Source: Acinetobacter chengduensis
Lineage (GTDB): Bacteria; Pseudomonadota; Gammaproteobacteria; Pseudomonadales; Moraxellaceae
Length of the DNA stretch: 64,000 nucleotides
Direction: 5' to 3'
NCBI RefSeq assembly: GCF_003664645.1
Contig: NZ_RCHC01000015.1
Span: 1 to 64,000 of the forward strand
The notes under the pieces are model-generated. The model ran no database searches and was not told the origin of the DNA. It saw nothing but the letters and a program-made list of their open reading frames with translations. The position numbers and the translations under genes were made by a program. This document shows, one piece after another, positions 30,245-39,780 of the stretch; within the stretch, counting starts at the first letter, position 1; each line of letters begins with the position of its first letter.

Positions 30245-30379
30245 TGTCATTTACAATAATAGAAGCTAGTGGCATTATATAAATTCAGCTAGTTGCATGT
30301 CGTTTTGTACAGAAATAAAAGCTAGTTTTTACAATAATAAGGGCTAGTAGATTACAAAACTACAATAATAGGGGCTAGT
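30245..30379. repeat. left transposon end with four TnsB-type sites
   Basis: Four related 20-bp sequences of the form TTACAATAATAGAAGCTAGT occur at 30251-30270, 30307-30326, 30329-30348 and 30360-30379. The first ends the terminal 26-base inverted repeat. The last two share the tail AGATTAC. They match the pattern of TnsB-binding sites spaced at a Tn7 left end. Confidence 0.88.
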
Positions 30380-30400
30380 AGATTACTCTTGAGGTCTGAT

Positions 30401-31111
30401 ATGAAAAGAATAAGTGATGAATATAGTCCCGTTAGAAAAGCCCAAACCGTTTACGGAAGTATTTCGGGGAATTACTCTTTTAGGGGAGAAAAAACGATTT
30501 GGTTTGAATCCACTTTGGAGCGTGATTTTCTTTTTAAGCAAGAATATAACAGTAATGTTATTGATGTGGTTGAACAGCCTATTTCTATTCCTTATATAAC
30601 TGAATTAGGAAATGAATCGGTATATACCCCTGATTATTTGGTGCAATTTTCAAGTGCAATTTATAATGATATTGATTTCTTTCCTGCACCATTATTGATT
30701 GAAATTAAGCCTAGAAAAAAATTAAAGGAAGATTGGAATACCCTTAGACCAAAATTTAGGGCAGCTTATGCTTTAGCTTCTGAAAAGGCATGGAAATTCA
30801 AAATTATTGATGAGTCTCGTTTGTATGATCAATATTGGGAAAATATCAATTTTTTAAAAAGATTCAGACGTTCTCATGTTGATGAGGTAGATCAGAGAGT
30901 ATTAATTGAAACTTTATTAAAACTAGGCTTTTCAACAGTTAATCAATTGCCTGCTTATATTTTTAAAGATGAAAAAAATGTATTAAAGGCTATTCGCCAA
31001 ATATGGGTTTTAATTTCAAAAAATATACTTGCTTGCGATCTATATAACCCTTTTACTACTGAAACTGTTATTTGGGTAAATGATGGCTCTAAAGCACAAG
31101 GAGTTATTTAA
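30401..31111 (+). CDS. tnsA: TnsA-like transposase endonuclease subunit
   Basis: The 236-residue protein has a PD-(D/E)xK nuclease core: Glu36/Glu40 in WFESTLERDF, Asp78 in YTPDYLV and Glu101-x-Lys103 in LIEIKPRKK. In Tn7, TnsA nicks the 5' ends of the element so that, with TnsB, the transposon is cut out cleanly. AbaR literature names the equivalent gene tniC. ATG 30401 has GAGG 7 bases upstream; a TTG at 30389 is less likely. The stop codon directly abuts the tnsB start. The gene begins 22 bases after the last left-end repeat, so TnsB binding may repress its own promoter, as in Tn7 (inference). Confidence 0.92.
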   Translation: MKRISDEYSPVRKAQTVYGSISGNYSFRGEKTIWFESTLERDFLFKQEYNSNVIDVVEQPISIPYITELGNESVYTPDYLVQFSSAIYNDIDFFPAPLLIEIKPRKKLKEDWNTLRPKFRAAYALASEKAWKFKIIDESRLYDQYWENINFLKRFRRSHVDEVDQRVLIETLLKLGFSTVNQLPAYIFKDEKNVLKAIRQIWVLISKNILACDLYNPFTTETVIWVNDGSKAQGVI

Positions 31112-33016
31112 ATGATACAGGATGATTCAGTAAAGATTGATAGAAAACGCCTAGTTATTAAACCAAATGCAATTGTTGGTTATAAAGGTAATAAATATAA
31201 AATTATCAATATTTTAAATGCAAAAGATGTCGTGATTGCAAATTTGGAATCTGCTCGAAGTTTACAAGTGAACATAAGGGAATTATCTGTTTTAAGTGAA
31301 GATAATTCTAAGCTTAACCAAGGTGAGGATATTTCTGCTGAGTCATGGCAAATCGCTTTAGATCATTATGAAATTATTAGGGAACTCATTGACTATTCCA
31401 CAGTTGAGGCGGTTAAGAAGACTGCAAGTGAACATAATCTTCATGTAAATACTATTTGGAAATGGCTTAAAGCTTACCGAGAAAACAAGTCTATCTTAGC
31501 TTTAGTCCCAAAAAAACGTGGTTGGACAACAGAAAAAACAAGGTTGTCGCCTGAATTAAATCATATTATTCAACAAGCGATCCATACTAAGTATTTAACA
31601 AGTTTAAAGCCAAGTGTTGCCAAAACAATTTTGGAAGTGAAGCTTGAGTGCTTCAAAAGAAAAATTGAACCACCTCATGACAATACGATTCGCTATAGAA
31701 TTGAAGCCCTTAATGGCTATGAAGTGACTAAGGCAAGATACGGAAAAAAGGCTGCTAAAGATAAGTATGAAGCATCAGCAGGGACTTTTCCGAATGCAGA
31801 CTATCCTTTGGCGTATGTGCAGATTGATCACACTCCTTTAGATATAGAAATCGTTGATGAACAATACCGTGAAACAATAGGCAAGGCATATTTGACATTA
31901 GCAATTGATGTTTTTAGTAGAATGATTGTTGGTTATTACCTTTCTTTAGAAGCTCCAAGTGCAACATCGGTAGCAATGTGTATTTCATCAGCCATTATTT
32001 CAAAGAAAAGAAAACTGCTTGAGTTAGATGTGGATGGTGAGTGGGATATCGAAGGTATTATGGATTCAGTCCATTCTGATAATGGTTCTGATTTTAGAAC
32101 AAACCATCTGCATAAAGCATGTCTAAAGTACGATATTAATTGGGAGTATCGACCTATTGGTGGTGCAAAATATGGTGGGCATATTGAGCGTTTACTTGGA
32201 ATCGTAAATCTTGAAATGCATGTTTTAGATGGAACGACTAAATCTAATATTTTTGAAAAAGGAACTTATGATTCCGCTAAGAATGCTTGTTTAACACTTC
32301 GTGAATTAGAACATTACATCGTCTATTGGATTGTAAATGTTTATCATAAAAGCAAGCATTCAATACTTGAAATTCCGCCACAACAAATGTGGGAAGAGGG
32401 TATTTGGGGAACAAAATTTAAAGTTGGTACTGGTTTAAAAGAAAGGGTTGCGGATGAAGCAACACTATTTTTGGATTTCGCCCCTGAATTTGAATCAACC
32501 ATTCAAAGAACGGGCGTAAAAAAAGATAAACTTTTTTATTTTGCTGATTGTTTAAGACCTTGGATCAATGCGATTGATCCAACTGACGATGAGAAAAAGC
32601 GTAAAAGAAAGTTTATTTTTAAAAGAGATCCTCGTGATATTTCAATGATTTGGTTTTATGAACCGAATACAAATACATATTTTAAAGTACCTACAGCCAA
32701 ACGTGAAATTCCATCAATCGGATTGCATGAATATAGACAAGTCCAAGCATATCTTAAGAGTGAGCGATTAGATACAGTTGATCAAGATGCTATTTACAGA
32801 GCAATTATTTATCTCCGTGAAAAAGTAGATCAAGCCGTGACTTTAACTAAAAAGCAACGCCGAATGAATCAAAGAAAAAAAGAGAATGGTAAGATAGTTG
32901 CTGCACTACACCATGAAAATAAAAATAATTCAGTTATCCATACAAATGTAGATGCTCCAAAGTCACAAAATAGTTTATGGGATCAAAATTTAACTGCTTT
33001 TGACGATTTGAGGTAA
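31112..33016 (+). CDS. tnsB: TnsB-like DDE transposase
   Basis: The 634-residue protein has N-terminal helix-turn-helix regions (about 75-215, including NTIWKWLKAYR) that bind the end repeats. An RNase H-fold catalytic core follows with Asp239 (YVQIDHTPLD), Asp323 (VHSDNGSDF) and Glu359 (GGHIERLLG). The D-D-35-E spacing is exactly that of Tn7/Mu-type enzymes. A basic C-terminal part (after 530) probably contacts TnsC. It joins the 3' ends to target DNA. Start and stop fit the operon: it begins at the base after the tnsA stop and ends 4 bases before tnsC. Confidence 0.96.
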   Translation: MIQDDSVKIDRKRLVIKPNAIVGYKGNKYKIINILNAKDVVIANLESARSLQVNIRELSVLSEDNSKLNQGEDISAESWQIALDHYEIIRELIDYSTVEAVKKTASEHNLHVNTIWKWLKAYRENKSILALVPKKRGWTTEKTRLSPELNHIIQQAIHTKYLTSLKPSVAKTILEVKLECFKRKIEPPHDNTIRYRIEALNGYEVTKARYGKKAAKDKYEASAGTFPNADYPLAYVQIDHTPLDIEIVDEQYRETIGKAYLTLAIDVFSRMIVGYYLSLEAPSATSVAMCISSAIISKKRKLLELDVDGEWDIEGIMDSVHSDNGSDFRTNHLHKACLKYDINWEYRPIGGAKYGGHIERLLGIVNLEMHVLDGTTKSNIFEKGTYDSAKNACLTLRELEHYIVYWIVNVYHKSKHSILEIPPQQMWEEGIWGTKFKVGTGLKERVADEATLFLDFAPEFESTIQRTGVKKDKLFYFADCLRPWINAIDPTDDEKKRKRKFIFKRDPRDISMIWFYEPNTNTYFKVPTAKREIPSIGLHEYRQVQAYLKSERLDTVDQDAIYRAIIYLREKVDQAVTLTKKQRRMNQRKKENGKIVAALHHENKNNSVIHTNVDAPKSQNSLWDQNLTAFDDLR

Positions 33017-33020
33017 GACC

Positions 33021-33941
33021 ATGAAACAATATGATTACCTTGCTGAGCATGTCCTTGACACTATGATTCTTAGTGATGCTGAAAGAATTAATATTCTTTA
33101 TGAGGATCGGTGGATTGGTTATCAGAAAGCAATTGCAGTTTTGAATACACTGACTGATATTTTGAAACGACCTAGAAAATTAAGACCAGAATGTCTTTTA
33201 ATTGTTGGTGATTCAAATATGGGAAAAACTAAGATTATTCATGAGTTTGCAAAAGAATACTATACTAAGAGAGTTGATGATATGGACATGCAGCTTATGT
33301 CATTGACTAAACCAGTCATTCCTATTCAAGCCCCTGCTAGGGCAAATGTAAAAGATTTATATATTAATATCTTAGATCATTTTTTTGTCCCTTTTCGTGT
33401 CACTGATCCTGAAAGCAAATTAAGGTATCAAGCAACCCATCTACTGCGTAAATATGAAACCAAAATGTTAATTATTGATGAGTTGCATAATTGTTTAAGT
33501 GGGAGTGCTAGGCAACGGCAAGAAGTGATGAATACACTTAAAACGCTAAGCAATGAACTTAGTATGAATATCATTGGTGTTGGTACTCGTGATGCATCTC
33601 TTATTCTTCATACGGATACTCAGTATGCCAGTCGCTTTGAAATTATAGATTTGCCTTTATGGAAATTGGATGCGGATTTTTTAAGACTTCTTTTAAGTTA
33701 TGTTCGCTTACTTCCCCTAAAAAAATTATCAAACTTGGCATCACAAGAAATTGCGACCTTACTCTATGAAATTTCAGGTGGTAATTTTGGTGATTTAAAT
33801 CGTTTATTGGTGGAATGTGCAAAAGAAGCAATATTGACTGGTAAAGAAGAAATTACCCTCGAAATTGTTAAAAAATTCAAGTGGCTTAAACCAACAGAGG
33901 GTGCTCGTAATATTCGCACTATTCAGCTTAATTCTATTTAG
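33021..33941 (+). CDS. tnsC: TnsC-like AAA+ ATPase, transposition regulator
   Basis: The 306-residue protein has Walker A (GDSNMGKT, residues 63-70), Walker B (LIIDELHN, Asp153-Glu154) and a sensor region near VGTRDAS. TnsC assembles on target DNA with ATP, links a target selector to the TnsAB transposase and confers immunity against repeat insertion. At 306 residues it is shorter than Tn7 TnsC (555) and closer to TniB/Tn6022 types. It follows tnsB in the same transcript. Confidence 0.93.
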   Translation: MKQYDYLAEHVLDTMILSDAERINILYEDRWIGYQKAIAVLNTLTDILKRPRKLRPECLLIVGDSNMGKTKIIHEFAKEYYTKRVDDMDMQLMSLTKPVIPIQAPARANVKDLYINILDHFFVPFRVTDPESKLRYQATHLLRKYETKMLIIDELHNCLSGSARQRQEVMNTLKTLSNELSMNIIGVGTRDASLILHTDTQYASRFEIIDLPLWKLDADFLRLLLSYVRLLPLKKLSNLASQEIATLLYEISGGNFGDLNRLLVECAKEAILTGKEEITLEIVKKFKWLKPTEGARNIRTIQLNSI

Positions 33942-33959
33942 TATTATTGAGGGTGTAAT

Positions 33960-35066
33960 ATGCCTAATTATGCTCAAAATTGGTTTATACATACCCCCAT
34001 TGAACAAGGTGAAGTATTATCATCATGGCTCATTCGTTCAGCCTTAGACATGGGATGTTCCCCTTTAACACTTATAGAAGCATTGTGGGGTAGATGGAGA
34101 GCATTAACGATTGATCTTGATCGAGGTATGACGGAAGATCGGCTTGAATTATTATTTGTACATTCTTTTGATGATAAACAAAAAATTTTGAAAACAATGC
34201 TAACTAATGTGGCTCCCTATCTAGTTAAGAGTTCAAATAGTGGATGGGTTTTAAGTTTAGGTCAGCGTAGTAGATCAAATTTTTCAGGTCGGCAGGTGTG
34301 TACTCAATGTTTTGAAAGTGATGGTAGATCAGCTTATTTACGGTTAATGTGGCGAATGGGGTGGCATTGTTGTTGTGAAAAACATCAAATAAATTTAATT
34401 GATCATTGTCCGAATTGCGGTGTAGTCATTCAGCCATTTAAAATAGATTTAGAGCATGGATCATTAGCAGTATGTTTCTCATGCCATTTTAATTTGACTT
34501 TATATCAGCCACAACCTAGCAATATTCAAATTTTAGATTTTCAAAAAAATGCAGATAACGTTTTAAAACAAGGCTCAGGTTTATATAATAATCAAAATAT
34601 TTCAGCTACCGAATGGTTTGCGATTGCTCGTGCATGGATAAGTGAAATCAGATTACTTGTAGATACAGATAATATTCAACTTATTGAAATGTTTAAGAGC
34701 TTTGGTATAAATTTAAATACCATAACTCCTTTCACACCAATTGCTTTCGAATATTTAAATACAAACGAACGTATAATTTTGCTTTCCATCTTGAATGAAA
34801 TTATGAAAATCCCATGTGAGTTGATTATTGACCGCTCTTATGAGTACGGGATTAGTAGTGCAAATTTTTGGGATAAGCGTAAAAAACTACCGATTCAACT
34901 TCAACAAATGAAATCAGCAATGATCAAGCCTATAAGAGTATATGCTTTACAACGTGTGAGTTCTCATAATGGAAAACCAAAAGCAAAAAAAACCGTGCAA
35001 CGTAAGTGGCTTAATTTGTTAAGAAAATCAAGAAAGAAACGGAGTCATAAGCTTGGCGGAGATTAA
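33960..35066 (+). CDS. tniQ: TniQ/TnsD-family target-selection protein
   Basis: The 368-residue protein opens with the TniQ signature (FIHTPIEQGEVLSSWLIRSA) and carries zinc-binding clusters: CTQCFES, HCCCEKHQINLIDHCPNCG and CFSCH. Its C-terminal part has a basic tail rich in Lys and Arg. In Tn7-like elements TniQ proteins connect a sequence-specific selector to TnsC; long TnsD proteins also bind the site themselves. The short length fits the adaptor role. Its end overlaps the next gene by 14 bases, so translation of the two is coupled, fitting a TniQ-TnsF partnership. Confidence 0.9.
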   Translation: MPNYAQNWFIHTPIEQGEVLSSWLIRSALDMGCSPLTLIEALWGRWRALTIDLDRGMTEDRLELLFVHSFDDKQKILKTMLTNVAPYLVKSSNSGWVLSLGQRSRSNFSGRQVCTQCFESDGRSAYLRLMWRMGWHCCCEKHQINLIDHCPNCGVVIQPFKIDLEHGSLAVCFSCHFNLTLYQPQPSNIQILDFQKNADNVLKQGSGLYNNQNISATEWFAIARAWISEIRLLVDTDNIQLIEMFKSFGINLNTITPFTPIAFEYLNTNERIILLSILNEIMKIPCELIIDRSYEYGISSANFWDKRKKLPIQLQQMKSAMIKPIRVYALQRVSSHNGKPKAKKTVQRKWLNLLRKSRKKRSHKLGGD

Positions 35067-36492
35067 TATTGAGCAGTTATGTAATGGGTGTGAAAAATCA
35101 GTTACCCAACTAAAAAAAAGATATAAAGGGAAAAAATATTGCTCAACTTGTTATGCTCGAATTTTTAAAAAATGTCTTTGCCCAAAATGTGGGTTATCTG
35201 CTCGATTACCTAAAAATGATGATCAAGCGATCTGTAATGAATGTATTAAAAAACAACCTTGTATAAGATGCAATCAAGTTAACAGACCGATAGGAACGCT
35301 TACAGAGTATGGGGTCGTTTGTAATAGTTGTTCTGTTTATTTTAGAGAGGTTGAACGATGTGAGCGATGCAATGTTCAATCGCAAAAATTAACGAAAATA
35401 TCACGCTTTAATGATGACCTCAGAGTTTGTCCGAAATGTTCAACAAGGGATTATGAAACATGTCCTTCATGTCATAAATATCGCTTGTTAGAGTTAGATG
35501 AAAAAGGAAATAAAGTTTGTAAAAAATGTATAACTCAACCGAATAAACCTTGTATTGAATGTAAAACGATGATCTCAGCAGGATGCGGTGATCTATGTGA
35601 TGATTGCTACTGGATTAAAAATCTATGGTCAAAGTTCCATCAAAATATTTATTTGTTCGAGTCATCTTTTTTAAAAAAACAATATGAAAACTACGTGCTT
35701 TGGTTGGTCGATTTAGTTGGAGCACATCAAGCAGCTTTGTATTTGAATAAACATACTCATTTTTTTATTAAAACAGAAATGTTATGGGAGAGTAATATTC
35801 CTGATGCAGACCAATTATTGTTGACTTTACGGACGAGTGGACTTAGAAAGTTTGAATTAGTAACACAGTGGCTCGATCAAATGCATGGGGTAAAAATCTC
35901 AACTATAAATAAAAATGAATGTTCTGAGATAGATCAAGCCAATAAGTTGATTGATCAGTTACCGCAGCCCTCATTGGCTTTTGATGTTGTATTTGCTTAT
36001 AAGCAAAAGCTCGATGAAAAAATGCATCAAGGAAAAACATCTGCTCGATCTGTAAGGCTTGCAATGAAGCCTGCTGTTGCATTGATGTTATCTATTCAGG
36101 ATAAGCAATTACTGCCAGATTTGGCAAAAGTAAAAGCTTATTTAAATGAGTATTCAGGTCAGGCTGCTGCATTAACAGGGTTTATTAATTTCTTAAACGA
36201 TCAATATGATACGGATATTGATTATATTTCCTTAAAGCATTCTAACTTCATAAAAGAAGCAAGTAAGCGGAAATTGGAAAAAGAATTGATCTCGATGCTC
36301 AGCCCAAATACTGATTTCAATGTCATGGTATGGGTGAAAAATGGCTTACAACTATTCCATGAGATGAGTTATCAGGATTCATTGAAGATCAAGTTGGAAA
36401 TGATCGTTGAAATAAAAGATGGCTATAATGTTTTGTACAATAACCAAAATTATTGGTTGCCTAAGAACATTGATCCATCTTTTAAAAAGTAA
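35053..36492 (+). CDS. zinc-ribbon protein, TnsF candidate for comM targeting
   Basis: The 479-residue protein has twelve CxxC knuckles in residues 10-185 (pairs from C10-C13 to C182-C185), enough for six zinc ribbons. A helical middle part and a C-terminal third resembling a tyrosine-recombinase core-binding and catalytic region follow (YSGQAAALTGFINFLNDQY, then a LQLFHEM segment). Tn6022-like elements are known to use TnsF, with an inactivated tyrosine-recombinase domain, to insert into comM; position, length and element type fit. I could not verify the recombinase residues. It begins with TTG, with GGAG 9 bases upstream, and overlaps tniQ by 14 bases. AbaR papers likely call it tniE. Confidence 0.7.
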   Translation: MAEINIEQLCNGCEKSVTQLKKRYKGKKYCSTCYARIFKKCLCPKCGLSARLPKNDDQAICNECIKKQPCIRCNQVNRPIGTLTEYGVVCNSCSVYFREVERCERCNVQSQKLTKISRFNDDLRVCPKCSTRDYETCPSCHKYRLLELDEKGNKVCKKCITQPNKPCIECKTMISAGCGDLCDDCYWIKNLWSKFHQNIYLFESSFLKKQYENYVLWLVDLVGAHQAALYLNKHTHFFIKTEMLWESNIPDADQLLLTLRTSGLRKFELVTQWLDQMHGVKISTINKNECSEIDQANKLIDQLPQPSLAFDVVFAYKQKLDEKMHQGKTSARSVRLAMKPAVALMLSIQDKQLLPDLAKVKAYLNEYSGQAAALTGFINFLNDQYDTDIDYISLKHSNFIKEASKRKLEKELISMLSPNTDFNVMVWVKNGLQLFHEMSYQDSLKIKLEMIVEIKDGYNVLYNNQNYWLPKNIDPSFKK

Positions 36493-36563
36493 GTCTAAAG
36501 TTTCAATACTTCGATATATAATTTAGTTTAATATTTTGATAATTCATTAATTAAGAGAAAAAA

Positions 36564-37820
36564 ATGGGCTTAAAGGATTTGCTTGGTCTGAAAGAAAGTG
36601 ATGAAAAAAAACTACGTGAAGGATTAGCACAACTTAGGGCTTTAAATGATCATTTATCATCCATGTATTCTTTGAGGTCTGACTTAAGAGATTTAACAGA
36701 TAATCGGCATACTGTTAGTTCACTTTTACAAGGTGAATTAGATAAGATTAAAGCTCACCAACAAAGTTTAATTAATAAAACGAATGAGTTATCTCAACTA
36801 AAAGCCAAATTAGATGAGTCTCTAATTGCTATTGAAAAAATTCAATCTGTTTTAGCTAATGATGAAAATGGTAGTTCTATTTATTCTCGTATATTAGAAG
36901 TAACCAATGAAGATAATCTAGATATTTTGGAAGTTGAGTCCGAAAAAATTCACACAGCTTATAGTCAATTATTTGATCGAAATGGTGAGGATACTTCTAA
37001 AGTTGATCGAGTAAATTATGTAATTGATAAAATTTTAGATCAATATGACAAATTGTTTGATGAACTAAATGATAATGGTGAAACGAAAGTTAAAGAATAC
37101 GAAAGAAAAATTAATGAGTTAGTTGCATACTATGACGATTTATTTATTTCTGATGATCCTGATAATAAAAGTAAAAATGAGCAGATAAATTTTCAGTTAT
37201 CGAGAGTCCAAAATTTTTATGACAAAATTTATGGTAATGAAGAAAAAAACATTACTGCATTAAGTGAAGATTTGGATAAAAGGTTAGAAAATTTAAAAAA
37301 TGTTGAGGAGCGAGCAAAATCAGTTATTGGATTATCAAGTGAAGCAGGGCTTGCAGGTGGTTTTGTTGTAAAAGGACAAGAAGCCAAAAAAGGACAATTC
37401 ATCAGTATTATTGTATTTGTATTAGTTGTATTAGCAATTTTTGGATTTAATTTTTATTTGTTTGATAAATCAGATTTTTTGAATATGAAGTGGGATACAT
37501 TCTTATTCAAATTATTGATCAACGCACCTTTGATTTGGATTGCAACAATTGCGAATATAAATTTAAATCGTTTTTCTAAATTAGAGCAAGAATATTCTCA
37601 TAAAGAAGCATTGGCTAAATCTTATGAACGGTACAAAACAGAAATTCAAGAGCTTGAAAAGTTAGGAGTTACTGGTTCAGAGGAGCTTAAATTAAAACTT
37701 TTAGAAATCAATCTTGAAGCATTTAAAGTTAACCCTGCGGAACATTCTGATAAAGCTAAGCCTGATTTCTCTATATGGGATTTGATTCAGAAGAAAAAAG
37801 ATGAGAAACCTAGTGAGTAA
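36564..37820 (+). CDS. unknown coiled-coil protein with two C-terminal membrane helices
   Basis: I do not recognise a named family. The 418-residue protein starts with a long charged helical region (about 1-255) rich in coiled-coil heptads. A Gly-rich GLSSEAGLAGGFVVKGQEAKKG linker follows, then two membrane helices (about 273-298 and 308-332), and a further helical segment with NLNRFSKLEQEYSHKEALAKSYERY. Long coiled coils before paired membrane helices are seen in some membrane effectors of anti-phage systems, but that is only a resemblance. It follows the TnsF candidate by 71 bases, with a weak ribosome binding site, and could be either backbone or cargo. Confidence 0.6.
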   Translation: MGLKDLLGLKESDEKKLREGLAQLRALNDHLSSMYSLRSDLRDLTDNRHTVSSLLQGELDKIKAHQQSLINKTNELSQLKAKLDESLIAIEKIQSVLANDENGSSIYSRILEVTNEDNLDILEVESEKIHTAYSQLFDRNGEDTSKVDRVNYVIDKILDQYDKLFDELNDNGETKVKEYERKINELVAYYDDLFISDDPDNKSKNEQINFQLSRVQNFYDKIYGNEEKNITALSEDLDKRLENLKNVEERAKSVIGLSSEAGLAGGFVVKGQEAKKGQFISIIVFVLVVLAIFGFNFYLFDKSDFLNMKWDTFLFKLLINAPLIWIATIANINLNRFSKLEQEYSHKEALAKSYERYKTEIQELEKLGVTGSEELKLKLLEINLEAFKVNPAEHSDKAKPDFSIWDLIQKKKDEKPSE

Positions 37821-37943
37821 TTGAAGCTCAGGTACATTTTTCTCAATGTATTGGGTAAGCAGAAGTAGAATTCAGTTATTCTGAAATTTACAATTCAAAC
37901 TGTTAAACTATTTACTTACCAAGATTTTATCCGAATAACTTGT

Positions 37944-38672
37944 ATGTATCAGAACTTACAACATAGCTTTGAAAATAGCGTAATTCTCGTTGTAGAAGAT
38001 GATTATGATATTGGTGACATTCTTGAAAAATACATAAAAAATGAAAACATGAAGGTCATCCGTGCATTGGATGGACAACAAGCTTTAGAGTGCTTAAAAG
38101 CCAACTCTATAGACCTGATTCTCCTTGATATTAAATTACCCAAACTAAATGGCTGGGAAATTCTACAAATCATCCGTCAAACAAGTCATTTACCTGTCAT
38201 TATGCTGACTGCCTTAGATGATCAAGTGAATAAGATCATGGGGCTAAAAATGGGTGCTGATGATTTTATTATTAAACCATTTAACCCAAATGAAGTGATT
38301 GCGCGAATACAAGCCGTACTTAGACGAAGTACAAGCCAAAATACGGAAATAACTAATATTATTCGTTATAAAAATATTGAAATTAATCCAGATCATCATC
38401 AAGTTTACATTTCAAATGGTCAAAGAAATCAGCTGCTCAACCTTACGTTAACTGAGTATAAGATACTGGTTTTGATGGCAAAAACACCAAATAAAGTCTT
38501 TACACGCAATGAATTGATCCAAAACTGTATGCCTGAAAGTGATGCTTTAGATCGCACTGTAGATAGCCATATCAGCAAATTACGCAAAAAACTTGAAGAA
38601 AATTATGTAAATGGTTTATTAATCAATGTCCGTGGCGTGGGGTATCGCTTAGATCAAAATCATGAAATTTAA
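37944..38672 (+). CDS. adeR: AdeR-like OmpR-family response regulator
   Basis: The 242-residue protein has a receiver domain with the acidic pocket (VEDD, 18-20), phospho-acceptor Asp62 in LILLDIKLP and the conserved Lys in FIIKPFNPNEVIARIQAVLRR. A winged-helix DNA-binding domain follows (LTLTEYKILVLM, RTVDSHISKLRKKLE, INVRGVGYRLD). Segments such as ILVVEDDYDIGDI and NPNEVIAR are identical or nearly so to A. baumannii AdeR, the activator of adeABC. Its likely operator lies upstream of adeA at 45851-45872. It overlaps the sensor gene by 11 bases. No promoter was identified in the 120-base gap upstream. Confidence 0.88.
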   Translation: MYQNLQHSFENSVILVVEDDYDIGDILEKYIKNENMKVIRALDGQQALECLKANSIDLILLDIKLPKLNGWEILQIIRQTSHLPVIMLTALDDQVNKIMGLKMGADDFIIKPFNPNEVIARIQAVLRRSTSQNTEITNIIRYKNIEINPDHHQVYISNGQRNQLLNLTLTEYKILVLMAKTPNKVFTRNELIQNCMPESDALDRTVDSHISKLRKKLEENYVNGLLINVRGVGYRLDQNHEI

Positions 38673-39777
38673 CTTTTTTAAAAATTCAGTTGGAATTAAC
38701 TTCCAGTTTATTATCATGATGAGCCTACTCAATTTAGGCATTACGCTGTTATCTTTCATGATTGGCTATTTTGTTTATAGCTGGGCGATAAAAATAGGTT
38801 TTCTAAATACGCAAGTTATTAATTCAAATGAATTTTCAGTTACCTCTGTTGACTTTATCTGGCTGTTTTTAGTGCTATTAACAGGCTTTTTTCTTTCTAC
38901 TATCCTCGCCTTTAAATATGGAAAACGCTATACACAGCCAATTAGTGATTTAGCAGATGTTATTCAACAAATTCAACAAGGTAATTTAGCACTCAGAATT
39001 AAACAGCCACATCATGATATTCCACATGAAATCAAGTCCCTTATTGAGAACTTCAATGAAATGTCAAACCAACTTGAAGTATCAGTTAAGAATTCAACTG
39101 TTTGGAATGCTGCAATTGCACATGAATTACGAACACCTGTGACAATATTACAAGGTCGCTTGCAAGGTATTGTCGATGGTATATTTATTGCCGATCAAGC
39201 TTTACACCTAAGCTTATTGAACCAAGTCGAAGGCTTATCTTACCTTGTGGAAGATTTACGGACACTGACACTTATTGAAAATAAACAATTACGTTTAGAA
39301 CTAGAAAAGACCAATTTAAAAGATAGTATTGAAAAATGTCTGCAGATGTTTAATGAACGGTTTCAGGTTAAAGGTTTAACTATTATTTTAAATTTGACGG
39401 ATAAATTGGTTTGCGTTGATATAAGAAGGATGGAACAAGTCTTTATTGCATTATTTTCTAATTTTCTAAGATATTCGAATGCTGGACAAATCAATATTAC
39501 AACGATGGCCACAGCAGAACATTGGCTATTAATGTTTGAAGATGAAGGTCCTGGTATTGATGAATCGCATCTTGCACATCTGTTCAAGCCATTCTATCGT
39601 CTGGAAGACTCTAGATCACGTCTAGATGGCGGTACTGGATTAGGCTTGGCAGTGATTGATGCAATTATTGAAGCACACCAAGGTCATATTTATTATTCTA
39701 AATCCAAAAACTTAGGTGGCAGCTGTTTTACTATTCAACTAAATCGTATAAATCGTAAGACATCAACTCATTTATAA
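38662..39777 (+). CDS. adeS: AdeS-like sensor histidine kinase
   Basis: The 371-residue inner-membrane kinase has two helices (about 13-42 and 65-85) flanking a short periplasmic loop, a HAMP linker, the H-box WNAAIAHELRTPVTILQGRLQGI with phospho-acceptor His154, an N-box around FSNFLRYSN, and the G boxes EDEGPGID and GGTGLGLAVIDAI. The H-box and SLLNQVEGLS region match AdeS of A. baumannii. It phosphorylates the AdeR-like partner. Point changes near the H-box or HAMP of AdeS cause pump over-expression in A. baumannii, so allele comparison is worthwhile. It ends at an inverted repeat facing the MFS gene. Confidence 0.9.
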   Translation: MKFNFFKNSVGINFQFIIMMSLLNLGITLLSFMIGYFVYSWAIKIGFLNTQVINSNEFSVTSVDFIWLFLVLLTGFFLSTILAFKYGKRYTQPISDLADVIQQIQQGNLALRIKQPHHDIPHEIKSLIENFNEMSNQLEVSVKNSTVWNAAIAHELRTPVTILQGRLQGIVDGIFIADQALHLSLLNQVEGLSYLVEDLRTLTLIENKQLRLELEKTNLKDSIEKCLQMFNERFQVKGLTIILNLTDKLVCVDIRRMEQVFIALFSNFLRYSNAGQINITTMATAEHWLLMFEDEGPGIDESHLAHLFKPFYRLEDSRSRLDGGTGLGLAVIDAIIEAHQGHIYYSKSKNLGGSCFTIQLNRINRKTSTHL

Positions 39778-39780
39778 TGT

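Noticed and set aside
29595..30275. Separate short Mg-chelatase gene starting with transposon bases
   Set aside because: The apparent start codon at 30275 lies inside the transposon end; the sequence is the 3' part of interrupted comM.
30245..30379. Spaced 20-bp repeats as a CRISPR array
   Set aside because: Only four imperfect copies with uneven spacing, located exactly at the transposon end and mirrored at the other end; they are TnsB-type sites.
30389..36492. CRISPR-associated transposon (CAST)
   Set aside because: Tn7-type genes and TniQ are present, but no cas genes and no repeat array were found inside the element; a protein selector explains comM targeting.
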